Source: Antedon mediterranea (lineage: Eukaryota; Echinodermata; Crinoidea; Comatulida; Antedonidae). Taken from it: DNA of 64,000 nucleotides. Location of the stretch: assembly GCF_964355755.1 (NCBI RefSeq), contig NC_092672.1, forward strand, positions 24,860,501 through 24,924,500, in the 5' to 3' direction. Within the stretch, counting starts at the first letter, position 1, and each line of letters begins with the position of its first letter. A program made the translations under genes and the position numbers. Shown here one piece after another: positions 1-15,300 of the stretch. The notes beneath the pieces are model-generated. The model worked only from the letters and a program-made list of their open reading frames with translations, was not told where the DNA came from and searched no databases.

Positions 1-3000
1 TCAAAACAAATGTAAATGTACTTTACATTAATTGTTTCTCCACTTAACTGTTTTCATAGTCACATATTATCATTTATATGGGACTGTTTTGTACTACAAT
101 TCTTTATGCTGTTATCAAAATGACTTTATACTATACTGCAATATTTACATTGATCTTCTGTTCTGGTAAAGTAGACCCTATCATAGAGGCTTACACTATG
201 TATATCAAGGTCTACTCGCCCTAATTTGGCCAACATTTTCGGCCAACATTTTTGGTCAACATTTTCGGCCGCTATAAATGTATTGGCCACGAAACATTAA
301 TTACATTACTCAAAATTTGCGCCACCTTAATTCTGTAGTATTTGTCCATAGTATTTCAAGAACGAATTCTGCCCATTATAATATTTTTAATTCATTTCCA
401 CGTCTGTTCATAACTTGCCTCCAAATGTTAAAGTTAGTCTAGTTAGTTTTAGATAGTTTTCCCTTTCTTCATTTATATATTCACTTAAGAAAAACTTGCC
501 TCAAATACCTATCTGAACTCAATGAAATGTGAAATGTTATTTTAAACTGTTTTTCTGTATTTACGTTTATTTAATTTTTACACTTTAGGGGTGTCATACT
601 TTATTTCATCGTTCACACCAACAGTTGATTGAATGTAATGTTTAAATATTATCTACTCAACAAAAATATGTTCCATTTGTATAATGTATAGTAATAAATT
701 AATAAACCTTACATTATTCTTTCTTTGCGCATCTAAATACCTTATAAAGTATGAATACACATGTGGTTGATAACCACAATAAAATAAAATATAGATAAAT
801 TGGCCAGACATGACATACATGTTCTTTTAATTCTAATTGGTACACATACTGGCCCACATCTTTCTGTTTCACTACATCATACTGGTCCTGCCAGTTGAAT
901 CTATTTCTACAGAGCAATCTCACTATTTAAACAAATTCCGAAACTTATTTAAAAGGTGAGATTCTATGGTGTTTTCTGTCTGCAAATAACTTTCTGAATT
1001 CCAATAATTCAGACAACAATGAATAAAAATAAACAAGAAATAATTTTTACTGTAAAAAAAGACTTTCTGAGATAACAGTTTTAATTATTGTTCTTTCTTC
1101 ATAAAATGATAATTTCTAAATTGATATTCTATTTAATAATTTAAGAAATAAAGATTTTTTATCAATTATTTTTGTTTAAAAATCAGTAGTAAACATTTTG
1201 TGTAACATATAAATGTAGTTTGAATTACTATAGACTATAGTACTATGCATATTCTGAGTGGCATTACTCACTAAGGTTGGAGTGACCCACTCATACCCAC
1301 AAACATTTCAGTGAACAAAAAATGTATAATTTTCCATGAGCCTTCGTTGTACAGCAGCAGCCGACAAACATACACACTAATCAAACAATTGTCATCTATA
1401 TACACCCCATTCGGCAAAAATATTTACCATAGAGAAAGGATTGTTTTGACCATTATTCAATGATATATATGATGGTAATTATACTTGGCCTCTATGTTGA
1501 CAGCCAAAACACAGTTATTGTTTATTGAACATAGGTCTTACAAACTAATGTCTGCATACTGTACATATCTCAAAGACCCTATGTGCACATGCCCAGTTTG
1601 AGTTTACAAATTCCCATTTAGACTTTCTTACCAGACGTGCTTTGGGGTGTGCTCATGCCCAGTTTGTGTTTCTAAATACCCATTTTTCAGCCTTAGTAAT
1701 CTATTATAAGCTTCTGCATGGCTAATGCTTCCGTTCTCTTGAATGTAACTGCCTAAAGGACTGGTGCGAAAATTATTGTTTACTTTTGAAAATTAACTTT
1801 TTTTATTTATTTTATTTACTGAAGTATAAAAAATGTTGATGGGATAAGCAATGATTATGGAACATACAGCACTTTATTTGTTTATTGGTATACTCCTGGT
1901 GAGCATGGTCTACTATGAAAGTTTTAGCCTCAGTGAATATTATTCACATCCTATACACAATATATTGAACTTTTTGTCTTCAATGTTCATCAAAATAATA
2001 TATTAATATCAGATTATTTATTTTTGTTTTAAATTAGTTATATAGGATTTATATAATTTTTTATTAGATAATTGTTAGTTGCATTAAATTTGTTTGAAAT
2101 GTCAGTATGTATACATATGAATAAATAATGTTTATTATTTCTTTTATAATTACTGTATAATGTCTTATTTCCAGTGATTGTTTTTGTTATATCCTTGAAA
2201 TAAAAAGAATATAACATTTTTTTGGTGTATCAATAAATATAAAACACAAATAATAAAGATGTTATAAAATCTATTAAAATGTATAAATTTTAATATTTTT
2301 TACATTGATATGATTTGTTTGGCATCAGCCAAACCTTCACCCACTTTAAAGACAGGCTTGAGCTATCCAGGGAGGTATGAAAATGGTCATGGTATTTCTA
2401 AAAACTGTCCATTTCATCTAACAAATTTAAAAAATGAAAACATGTTTATACATATATCTGTTATGTGGTTCAAAAAGATGTCTAAAATTAACTTGTTTAT
2501 CTATTTTAGTCGTGTGCAACATGACTCTACAGCTCACTATGTTGGTCTTTCGGTGAACACTAACTCAAATTTGCGCACACGACTGCAGCCATGTATATGG
2601 CCTTGTTTTTTTATCAGATTAAACTCAACATTAATATTGTTACAATCAATATTTAGACTAATGTGTGTATGTCAAACCTCTCAAGACAGACAATGTTTTG
2701 TTGGTACACTAACAAATCTTTCTTTAGAATAGTGCAGGCCATTATCTCTGATAATATAAAATAATAGATTTGCATTACATACAAAATAATATTCCATGTG
2801 CAAGGCTTCCAATTGAAATGAAAGTACCAAAGCAATCGATAAAATAGGATATGCTACACTCACAATAACTTGTACTAGCTAATGCCACCATCACACCATA
2901 GAGCAATGAACTATTTCTTTGCTCTATGATCGCACAAAGGATAATTTAAATATATTAAAGTTTTAAACATGCCCCTGAAAGTAAAAGTTTGTACACCAAA

Positions 3001-3297
3001 CCAATCCAGTAATATTTAAACAATATTCAATTAAAAAAAAGTTAAATAATTTAAATACCAGGCAACAACATTTTTATGTAAAAACTGGAATAATAATAAA
3101 AATGTATACAAAAGTAGAAATAAAATTTAAAAAAGCTAATTTGATAGTATTTGTGTGCATTGCGTATATGATCAAACAGCAAATACAAGTTACAAATTGA
3201 ATTTGAAAATTGACACTTAATGGATGTATGATTATATAAAATATTAATTAACCAATAAATATGTAAAAGATGTAACTTGTATGATTTTATATTTTAG
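1..3297. other. sequence upstream of the first ROCO exon seen; no gene recognised
   Basis: AT-rich, probably intron of the ROCO gene. It holds a 13-bp triple repeat at 228-270 and an imperfect 37-bp duplication at 1583-1619 and 1649-1685. I see no ankyrin-like exon with splice sites here. Confidence 0.6.
228..270. repeat. 13-bp tandem repeat, three copies
   Basis: Three copies of ggccaacattttc with single changes, closed by a fourth ggcc. Confidence 0.8.
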
Positions 3298-3396
3298 GTT
3301 GGACGCTCAGCTTTGCATTTGGCAGCTCTGGCAGGTCACTCAGCCTGCTGTAACCTGCTAGTTGATGCAGGGTCAGACATCAATATCCAAGACAGA
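3298..3396 (+). CDS. ROCO exon 1 of window: ankyrin repeat
   Basis: A 99-nt phase 0-0 exon between attttag and gtaagt encodes exactly one 33-residue ankyrin repeat (GRSALHLAALAGH start, DINIQDR end). It joins smoothly to the next exon (NIQDR-NGNTPLH), so I see no need for an extra exon in the 12.5 kb intron between them. Confidence 0.9.
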
Positions 3397-6300
3397 GTAA
3401 GTTATACATTCTTTCATAGTCATATTTTTTGATATTTTGTATTTTAAATATAATGATTTTTTGAGTAATAATATCTGCATGCTATTTAATGTTTTTATTT
3501 AACTGTATTGATGCTAGAATTGGTATTATTTGAAGTTTTTCAATATATTTTTTTTCTGATATTTAGTCATAAAAATTGCTATGACACTATACATTTTGTC
3601 ATGTTTAAACATTTCCATTGAACTCTTTATAAAACAATGAAAACTACAGCAACATACTATTGAAATATAATCCTTAATTAAGTCGGAATTATGTACACTT
3701 CTATTACATAAAATTTCAATTTTTTTAAGTTCATTTTCACAAAACTGTTTAATAACTTTTGAAACACTATGATTCTACCTATATGTCACATAGAGGTACA
3801 AATGATCAAAGATGCTAGTTGATAGACATATAGACTGTATTCATTTATTTTATAATTATTATCATACTCATTTGCCATACTCTCCGCCATACTCTCCTTT
3901 ATTCCTTTCAACAACATCACCTCCAACTCCACCACCACCAATCCCAAGAATGATGATGCAGAATTTGGCTGAGAGCTAAAGTGATCTTTTAATACACACC
4001 ACAATTATAGTTCTTTGTTATTAGGTTGTAATTATTTTTTCCATACAATATAAGATACAGATAGTATATCTGCCACATTTATTCTTTCTTTATACTCAGG
4101 ATTAACAAACATAAATAAAACTGAAATAGCGGCACAAATATAATTTTGTAAGTTATTTACCGTACCTAGTTTTTAACAAATCACCTTACTAAGGCCCTGT
4201 TCAGACCCATGGCGTTAGACCGTTTTAGCGTACGACGCTAAAAGAATGTGTGTCTGAACAGTTGGGGATTAGCGTACAACGCGTCGTACAACGGTTGTAG
4301 CGTTGTAGTGGAAAACGGTTGATAGTACCGTTTTAGCGTACGACGCTACTGTAAGTCAACGTTGTATCCAATCAGAACGTTTCCTGTTATGACGCGAAAC
4401 AAGGTTTGACCTAGGCTGACATCTTGTATCGTCAATGTGTGAGATGGATTTCAATAACAAAAAGGCCAGAATAAATAAGGCCTAACTACACTACAAATAC
4501 AACTGTTACAAAGGCTACAAACTATTATCAACTGATTACCATTATATTTTCTAACAAATGACATAAATACATGCACCTTGTATTTAAACATAGGGACTAC
4601 GATCCCATCCGCTTTTAGGCCTAGTAGGCCTAGAGCCATTCACGCATTTCATTCAAGCTAAAAACTAGCGTGGGACATCAAGTCACTCATTCATACAAGG
4701 CAGACTAGACTGGACAAGTTTAATGCTGAAAACCCCCTAACTCCTAAAAAAATCGGTAAACAAACAAGGGGAGCTGTGTCCCTTTTATTAGCAAGTTAAG
4801 GGTTATTTTCAACCGAATGGACCAAAGAATATATATCTTTGACTGGACTGGATAGACTAATCGCAATCATTTTTTTCTTCATCATTACGAGGCCTGCTTT
4901 ATTTTCGTAACACAAGAGCCTGGGGAAAATGTTTTTTACTACAAAATAAAAACAATAGAAACAGAAATTTGGCTTTACTATATTTTTCTTAAATAAATGC
5001 TGAGGTATGTTTTATTTACGGCAAATTTTGTCATAATTGTAGGGCTGAGATCTAGGCCTATATACAGTGGAAATAATGATGAAAACACGTGGGTAAGAGC
5101 ACATGAATATGCAACTAGAAACAACCTGGATGACGTACTTCCGTTGTAACGATAATCGTACGCTATGGGTCTGAACACCTCGTTTTTTTCTCTGCGGTTT
5201 GTAACGTGACCTTGATAGTAACGTTGTACGCTAAAACGGTCTAACGCCATGGGTCTGAACAGGGCCATAATAATTACAGTATCAAACCACCATTACAATG
5301 TCATACAAAATGTAAAAATAAACAAATCATCATTAGCATAACTAGGTGATGATTGATCCATAGCAATATTTTTAGTCTATTTAAAAAAATGTTTATTTCT
5401 TAAAATTTATTTAGATATACATACACACATAGTAAATTATAGTAAACAAAAAATAAATGGAAATTGTTTAACACTAAACAACCTACATTAGAGGTGAAAT
5501 ACCACTAAGAAACACAAGGAAGCTGAACTTAGACTTACACAACTACACAACTGTAACAAGTTCAGAGTGTATCCAACATTACATTATGACATATTTTAGA
5601 CCACTGACAATGGTGATCACCAGTGCTTCGCAAAGTCTGCAGTTGCACTTTTATCATGTTTTATTATACAGATATTGACTGTTTAGAGGTTAAATATAAG
5701 ATTTGACATCCCCGAGGGAATGATATTAAGTTCTCGGGGAATATATATTTCCCTCAGCTGGCGCTTCGGGAAATATATATTCCCTCGAACTTAATATCAT
5801 TCCCTCGGGGATATCAAATCTTATAATTAACCGATATAAAAGGCAATATCTGTTATATTATATAGCCAAGAACATAAGTCTGGGTTGGGTGAAGCTAGGC
5901 TAGGCCTCCTATAGTATTTGTATTGTATTTAAACAAGCCTGCCTAGACACCTTACCTTGCGAAGAATAATATACAGATAGTTACTAATTAATGATTCCTT
6001 GGCAATAAAATATTCACTTAGGCCTAGGTCGTTTAAATTAACAGGAGAATTTCCATCAATAAGCCTATTAAAGTATTAATAATAATATTATAATCAGGTA
6101 GGCCGAATAAACAATTCGTCTTCTTCTCTTCGAGGAGCCGAATCACCGGATGTTCAGCGCGTACTAGTTACTAGGTTACTACCGTGAGTATTGACCAATC
6201 ACAAACTGTGATTCATCACATTTAGGGTGGACTAATAACAAATGAGGGCGCTATGTATGCATAGCTTAAATAGTTTAGAAGATTAATTTCCTCAAGCAAG

Positions 6301-9300
6301 TTCCGTGGCGCAGCGGTTGAAGCGTTGTCTTGCGATGGAGTGACAATTCCACCCGAGTTCAAGATCGAGTAGATGACTTTTGTTTATTTATCGGCAAACG
6401 CGAGTGTTACCACACGAAAATTACACAGTCAATATCATCGTTCTCGAGGATATATACGATTTACGATCCTCGCAGCGGTAGTCATGTGATGCAGTTTCAA
6501 CCAATCACGTTCGCGTATTTACATAGGCTATGTAATATTCATTCATATTTATCTCAGTCATCCAACTTTATCAAACAAAACTTTTTTTAGGATAAACATA
6601 GCTATATGTAAGGTTCAACTTGAATAATTTTAACAATTTTAACATTTTCTAACATTAATGTTAAAAGATTACTTTTAAAAGAACTTATATTATAATTTCA
6701 AATTTCAGTACAAGCTATTTAACAATTTAAAAAATATATAAGCCAAGTTATTGTAGCATAACTTTATATTTTAATCAATGGATGTACAGTAAATGACTTT
6801 GCATTATATAAATGTATTACAATTGTTTATAAACTCTTCATTGTTGTAGATTCTATTTCAGTACAACCTTTTTATAAAACTAATATTGACCTTGGTTCAT
6901 CCTTGTTTCAGTTGGATGGTCTTACCTTTTCAATAGAATTACATTCATGTTCACAGAGTAAATTAAGATTTATCTCCTTTAAAATTAAATTCAATAAAAC
7001 TATATCCCATAACAATTTTCCTATGAATAAATAGATGGAATTATTCTTAGTTTATTGATTTGATTCAGACCAATTTCATACACATTTAGCAATATTTTTT
7101 TCATTTTTTAACTAATAATATGCATAGAAAATGTTTATTTTACAACTACAATACCTCATAAAGTAATTCATTTATTTACTTTTTTATGGCTTTAACTAGT
7201 TGAATTCTCTCATGGTACCAATATAAAGTCTTAATCGGCAATAAATTTCTATTGATCATACATTCTAATAATTAATGTTTCATAATTTTTTGGATTTTAT
7301 TGTGTTACAATAAAGGAAAAATAAACGGTGTGGGAAAAAACATTATCAGATGACTAAATATATGTAATATAACGTGTTAATACATTTCTGGTGTTTTTGT
7401 GCAACTTCAAATTTTTATTTTTGTGCTATAGTTTAGTAGTAAACTAAATTTATCTTCCCATTTCCACCCTTTAAGACAGAAAAGTTCAACTTCCCTTCCC
7501 CTGTAGTAGAGCACCGTATCAAGAATGTTAAATAACAGACAAGAGACATAAAATTGCTTGTCTACATACACTTTATTCACAGTACACATATGGCTGAATT
7601 CATATAACAACATTACTATAAGCCCAACAACTGGGAAACCTTTAACATGTGGCTTACCTTTCATCGGTCATGCTTTTTAACAACCTACCTTAAACCCCTG
7701 CGTTAGCGGCTAAGGTAACACCAACCCAGCGAATGCTATGCAGTCCAAATAGATACTTATTGTACCCACATCTTCGTAAAATATCCTTAAACAGCACGGC
7801 AGCGTGAATAGGACATCTTTCTAGCATGTGGCTACTAGTTGATTTCACTGACTAAATAGTGCTAATGTGGTTCCATGCCCTCTACTCTCTATATCAGCAT
7901 GTATAAAGACCCAGGTATCTGTGTCCAACAATAATGTCCAACCACCAATAGTTCTTGATAGTTCAAATACTGAATTATTTAATATTTTAAATAAACTAAA
8001 ATTTACACTATGTAGTATTTTTGTAAAAAAATTAATAAAATATGCACTAAATGTTGATTTTCCTTTTACCTAAACCTTCTATTATTTTAGGTAAATACAG
8101 AATTTCATTTACAGTATTGTGGTACAAAACTAGGGAACAATCAAGACCTTCTGTTTCTGAATTATTTCTTGTAACGTTAAATCTTTGATTAGTTTTACAC
8201 CTTTTCACCTTCTGTCAATTATTTAAGAATTACTGACATTCAGTGATTGAAGTTTCTCCTTCATCTAATGTTCAAGCAGTATTGTTATAATGTTTTTTTT
8301 ATTGAGAATTGTCCTATAATTTCACACATAAATTAATTATTCCCTGAGATTTGAAATCAAAATAAAATGTACATTGACTTATTTAATAATTGCCCTGATT
8401 TAATGCACAACTATTAATTTAGATTGTATACTGGCTTTTTCTTTTATCCAAATGTACATATGAAAAACATAAGCACTCATTTTGAGGACTTGTGATGAGT
8501 TGAAAATCAAATAACAATATTATCAAGTTAAAGTTCAAAACAATTTTTTTTGTAATGGTCAAATGAATACAAAACAGAAAATATATTTAGGTTACATTAA
8601 TTTGTTTAAAAAGTAGCATGAAAACATAAAATAAATTACATGAATAAAGGTAATAACTATACAGGAACCAAAACTTAAAATAAATAAATAAAATCAACAG
8701 AAATATAGACAATAGCATATTATTTTATCAGAAAAGTAGTTGGAGAGGTAATGATTTTCAATTATTATATAAAAGTTTTTCTGATTAGAAAAAATGGTTA
8801 AATCAAGACTATTCAACTTATATTTGGGGTAAACCAATATTTTTTGTTTAAAATAATTGCCAAACTCTGCAATCCTCCAAAAGACATAGCAAACCTCATT
8901 TAACCAACATAAAAGTGATTGAATCAGTAGTGTACAACTCACTTGGTTTGTCAATTAACAAATTTAAATATATTTTTGTTAAATACTTAATTTTGTGGTT
9001 AAGCATCATTTTTTGGTTTAAAAACAATATTGATAAACCTTCACCGCCCCAAACAATGTTACAATAATGTATAAGTAAAACATTTTATTTTAATTTCTTT
9101 AGAATACTAATATATTTAGATATTTTATTTGAGAAAAATTGTTGGCAGCCAATAATCTAATTAAAAGACCAAGGATATGATACTTCACTTTTTTCAATTA
9201 ATTTTGCATTAAAAAATATAACAATTGTTGTGTGTAAGTTCACTAATACAATTAGTTTTAGTCGTATTAATTAATAATTAGTTTGTAGTGAATAATTTAC

Positions 9301-12300
9301 TAACTTACTTAACTTTAAATTTAAAAAGTTCAACAAGACAATATTGTTATTAAAATATAAAGTTGTATTATCTGCATAAAAAAATTTGTCTGAAAGATTT
9401 ACTAATTATTAATTTGAAATAATGATTTCGATCTGTAAAATATCTTTTAAACCAATCTAAGAAAGGCTCCAAAATACCATAACGAAACCACTTGAAAATA
9501 TCATGGTTTACAACATCAAAAGTTTTTGATAAATCTTGAAAAGTACTTTCAAAAGCAGTATTAACAGAATTAGTGAGTTCAAGAAAAGCATGACAAGTGG
9601 TATTGTATGCATACAATTTTCAGTATTTTTTTGAAAAAATGGGTAAAATTAAGATTGGTATAAAAGTATCCGTTTTTAAATACAGGATTTACATTTAATA
9701 TGATTAGGTACAGAACCCATCATGAATGATTAATTAATGGCGTATGTGAGATGGCTTATGAAGCAACCTTTTTAAGAATCATGCTCTGAACCTTTACTAG
9801 AATTCAAATTAATAATTATATTAAGCACTTCTGTTTCAGATATAAATGGGAGGTGGTAATTAAGAGATTTGGTCTTTGCCATTTTAGACTATATAGAATT
9901 ACAGAGTTTTACAAATGTGGCTATACTTTTTATATCTTGAAATATTTGAACTTTTATGAATTTTTAAAAGTTTATGCTAATGTTTACTAAATTTATTTAG
10001 GTGGGTGTCATCAATAGTTGTTTTAGTGTTTTGGTTTTTTTTAACTTCAAAAAGTATATAAAAAAATGTATCCAACATTAGGATTAAGTCTACAGTTTAG
10101 ACGAATCAGTTTGTCATTAATGGAATGCAGTAGAAGTAAAATTGAGAAAAATTACAAATGCAATCAATTCTTTGTATTTATAAAAACGCCATTTTTTACG
10201 TTTTTTTTAAATTACTTTCCTTAGTTACACATAGAAATGGTTGCTAAGGTAACACTATAGGTAAAATATGAAAATTGTTGAGAATTGTTATGAACTACAG
10301 TATCTTGTAAATTTTGATAAAACATTAATAGTTGTAGTAAAGTGGGGACCTGTCCTGTTTTGCATTCTGACCCCTTTTGACCTCAAATGACCTATTTACA
10401 AGGTCAGATTTTTTGGGAGGTCTTTCTGTATCCCTTTACACAAAATAGATTTTAAAATTTATAAAAACCATTGACGCAATTATTTCCAAGTTTAACATTA
10501 TTTTCCATCAACTAAATATTTCAATGCAAAATACTGTTTTTCTGGCAATTAATTGAAATAAACCTGGCAACACATTCTCCTATTTTATCTAAACTATTCG
10601 TATGACTCTAGTAGCATTATGACAAGCCACATATACATTTTATTATTGGATTAGCCATATTTAAATTGTGTTTCATGTGTTTTGTTTGTTGATATTTTGT
10701 TATATTTGTTGTATTTTTCGTATTTTCCTGGCAACACAAAACCTATGTACAAAATTTACCCCAGTGTTTTTTTCGTGATTATTGTTGACAAACCTATTGA
10801 CTATCAAATTAAAAAACCTCATTGATTTAAAAACACCACTTTGGAAGTTATAGGTACGTTTATGAGGTATACTTTTATAAAAAAAATATTTTTTAAAAAC
10901 ACCCCTTTTTAAAATAATGGTATCAACCAAACTCCATTTTGTAATTTTTTTTTTTTCTACATTAAATGGAACTCAATACATGTTGTTTACACTACTATAA
11001 ACAAAAACTGTATACTGTAAGTATTTTTGGTTCAAATAAGTATACAAAGTTTGTACTTTTTCACTATAGAAAATCTGTGAAAAATGGCAAAAACATCAAA
11101 ATTTGGATAATTGACCGTTGCCATGGCAACGGAGGCTAAAAAATAAATGAATGTTGTAGATATGCTTTTTATTGAAATGTCTATTCATGGTAAAAATTTG
11201 AGAGAAATCCATTTTTTTACATCTGGCACCAAATCTTTGATTTTTACAGACAATGGCTCTTAAAGTTTAGTTAGCAAAGTTCAAAAGGATGAATTAAAAC
11301 ACCTAATAAAAACCTTAAAAAGAGGCTACAAGGATGCTTGTTTTTCTTGTCTTACCATTATTGAATAAATGTTATTAAATTGAAATTAAATTGAATTGAA
11401 TTCACAACCACCACATATTTAATATACATTAATGACAAAATATGATGTTTTAATTAAGTTTAACTAAAAATGAAAAACTACAATGTGTATTCCATGCGTA
11501 CTGTACATCCATTTTTTATTGTTGCAAAGTTTCAAAATGACGCAATGAACTTTACTCCGTCCATTGGATTGAATGTTAAATTGACCAAATATAAGTCCTG
11601 ATAATGAACAGAACAGAGTATGCTCATAAGCATGCACAGATTAATATTTTGTGTAGATTACCGTATCCTTTCATTTACCGTCCCCTTTGTCTACCATCCT
11701 GTCATAAAGTCACTAGTAGGTTTTATTGTAAATTAACAGCACACTACGTGCAACAGCTAATACAGTAGTACTAATCATTGTCAGTATTTTCATTTTTGTT
11801 GTAAATGTATAGTCAACAGAGACCTCTTAGAATCAGGCTTCTGAGTCATGTCAGTCATACATTCTACTCATTCACCCTTTACCAAAAATTTGGGATTTTT
11901 AAAATGTCTTTCTTTCCATCATATATATTCATTTAGGACTGACAGTTTCATTCTTATAGTTTCATTCTACTGTAAAACAATAATAGTCTCTTTGTCATTA
12001 CATTCAGCCTCTTACATTAACATTCAAATTAATTCAGAATAAATACATTTGAATGATGAAGCCTAAAAAAACAAAAAACAGAATAACTAAAATACAAATA
12101 AATTGGTATATTTCTATACCTTATAACACAAGAATCTCCTGTTCGTCCGAAGCGTGTAACAATTTCGAAAGGCATTGTGAGATAGAATAGAGCTAATGGG
12201 TGGCGCCATTGTGAGCCATGGAGTAGCGCGCCCTCATCAAATTAGAAAGTCAAAATCATAGAGGGGATCTGCTAATACTATAGGGGGATAGAGTAATTGA

Positions 12301-15300
12301 CTGAGCCCTCTATAGGAATTAATAGTTTTGACTTCCTAGTTTGGAGGGGGAGCTGCTCCATGCTGTGAAATGGCTTCGCCCAGTTTGACTTTTTAACCCT
12401 GTACATCTAGTACTACTATAAGTTCTTTGCTTTGATGTAGATGATGATACATAAAACTGTTATAAAGCCTACCAAACATACAGTGCTAGTTGAGGGTGAT
12501 TATTTGCTTTTTTGTTAAAAGTAAATAATAGTCAACCAGAAATAAAACTTAGTTTACTAAAAACTAAGCTTTGGTTGTCAACACAATGTAGGCGCTACGC
12601 AAGCGAGTTGACCAATAACAAGCAACAGTTTGGATAATCCATCACATTGTGATTGGTCAATTTGCTTGATTTAATTTCCAAAAAAATTGGATAGACGACA
12701 GACAAATGGACAGACTAAATGTTGGGACAAACAAACTTATTACATGCAATTATTACTCAGTAATCACCTCTGTAGTCCCATGGGTACTCTTTTAAATAGT
12801 TATTGATTACGGTGCCTTAAAATGTTCTTTAAATAATAATTGTGTAAATTGATTTGACCAGGACCTTACCATGCCAAACCATATCAATACTTTGAGTTAC
12901 AATTGTAGATAATATATTGATATTCATTTGTAGCTATACACTAGGCTTCATTATCTTAAGGTTATTAGAGTGTGCGTAACAGCAGTATGATCATACACAA
13001 TATCATGACAACTACTGTATTACAGTACTTATGATGTACACAGCCTATTTAATACTTAGTTGAAATGCCATTATTAGACATTTTTAATCATTGATTTATT
13101 TAGAGAACTTAATAAAACTTCACCAGAAGTTATAGAATGGTCATATCAGTTGTATTCTGATTGTTTATACTACTATAACAATATATGTTCACATTTTGTA
13201 GTAATACACTACCAACATGTATCAGATAGTATTTACAATACCCATCTGTATAATTATACTACACCTTAATCTGAATACCTTATCCAACCTGAATACAGTA
13301 TTTATACAGCGAATACTGTTTCGTAGTTTCATTCCATAAAACCATAATTTAACATCAAATAAATAGTCATAACATTAAATCTTCTTTATTTTAATAGATT
13401 CATCTCTTTATTTTCTTTTGAAAAAAATTTTAATACACCAAAAAAAACCCCCCAAAAATAAACATCTACCCTGTATGTGATGATACACATGTGGTCAAAT
13501 CATTTTTCTATTCGACCTATTCGCCATCCGTCGCCATGACAGAATAATCTGGATTTTCTTTCTTTTACATAATCCAAGTTATCAACTACCACACTTTATT
13601 TCAAAAGATAACATTTTTTAGCATAATTATTTTTTCTGTAAAATAGCTGCATAATATAGTTATCCACACCTTGGCGGATAACTCCTTGTGATTGTATAAA
13701 ATCATCATCAACTTTTTTTATCTGTATTATTCTTCTTTCATTCAACATTTCATAACTTCGTAAAGTTGTGCACCTACTACTTTTTTTAAACGTCAGAGTT
13801 GCGCAACATGACTTTCGTGCGATTTTATGAATTTGAATGATTGTCAAATGTCATTTTGTATTGACACTTTTTTAATTTAATTCATATCAAGAGTCAACTT
13901 TCTATGGATTAAAAATGGCATGTTTCACAAAGTTACGCGCACAAGATTTCTTACAACCAACACCTGCACTTGCTGTAACTTAATGCGTATTCTCAGTTTG
14001 TGAACTTAATTCTCTTGAATTTTTCATTATTTAAGCCTTAAAAGAATTGAAAAGTCAATTAAACCATATCAACTTTTATTTTAATGACTTACTGATTTTG
14101 ATTTTTAAGGCATTATGGCTACTCATATGTTGATTGCATTCTTAACCCTCTTTCACATTGACTATTCTTTTTATTTTAAATGCATTATGGCTACTCATAC
14201 ATGCTGATTGCCTTTTTAACCCTCTTTCACATTGACTATTCTTTTTATTGTACAAGTTACTAAATGTTTTAGTTTACTTAATTCACTTACCACAACCTTA
14301 ATCAATAACCACCTTGACAAATTTCAATATAAATTTACCTCCTGGTTCATCTTGTTTTTCATCACTGTTTTATGTATGTTTACGTTTTTTCCCCTTGTAC
14401 TCTATACGCACAAACATACTTTGCCTATTATATTATTCTTAATGTATATATAGTATAAGCCCATGGAGTAATTTATAATTCTTCCGTAAGCTTCCTAATT
14501 ACATGTAAAGATAATAACAGCGTCACATTTTGTATCTTATTTGTTTTGTGTATTTCAGTTATAAACGGCTACTACTGTAGGAAACATTTTTTTGTACTGT
14601 ACAGTAAATATTAATTTAAATAATAATATTTATTATTTGCATATCTACGGACGTACCATCAATTTCAAAATTCTTTTCAATTCAGTATGTTCTAGCAATA
14701 CTTTCGAATTTGTCAATAATGTGTACTTGCTTTTTTAACTTCAGATTATGGACTAAAGTGTATTTAAAATATACAGTAGTGTAAAATATTCTGTATTTAT
14801 TTTTGTTACAATGAAAGTTACTGACCGCAAACATTCATGCATAGCCTACTTTAAAACATAGAAAATGAGATTTCAATTGCAACTCTTGCATTTTTAGGTT
14901 TAACTACGTCAACCTTGAAATCTGTTCGTCTGTAGGGCTCACACAAAGACGGGTGCTGATGCTAGTAATTTATATGATCAGATCATTTGATATCTGCTGC
15001 TGCAGTTGAGATTCATACACTTTAAAGTAAAGTTTGATTTTATGTGATCACATCATTTCCCTATTATCATTTGATTTATAATTTTAGTTGTAATTTTGTT
15101 GTTGTCGTCGTCGTGGTTTATGTTTGTGAAACTAAACAAGATGAACGGATTAAAGAATAAAACATCTTACAATGTTTCTATGTTGTGCAGTGAAAATAAA
15201 CTCTTTCAGTGCAATATTATAGAAACTATTTTTATCAAGAAAGAGACCATACAAATACAAATGTTGTTTTATCCTAATGTCTACTACCAACCTTCATTCA

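Noticed and set aside
2310-2732. 140-residue + strand frame
   Set aside because: Low-complexity AT-rich translation, no domain, no splice signals that fit the ROCO phases.
6301-6376. Functional tRNA gene
   Set aside because: A and B boxes are present but acceptor and anticodon stems do not pair, so I call it a SINE head.
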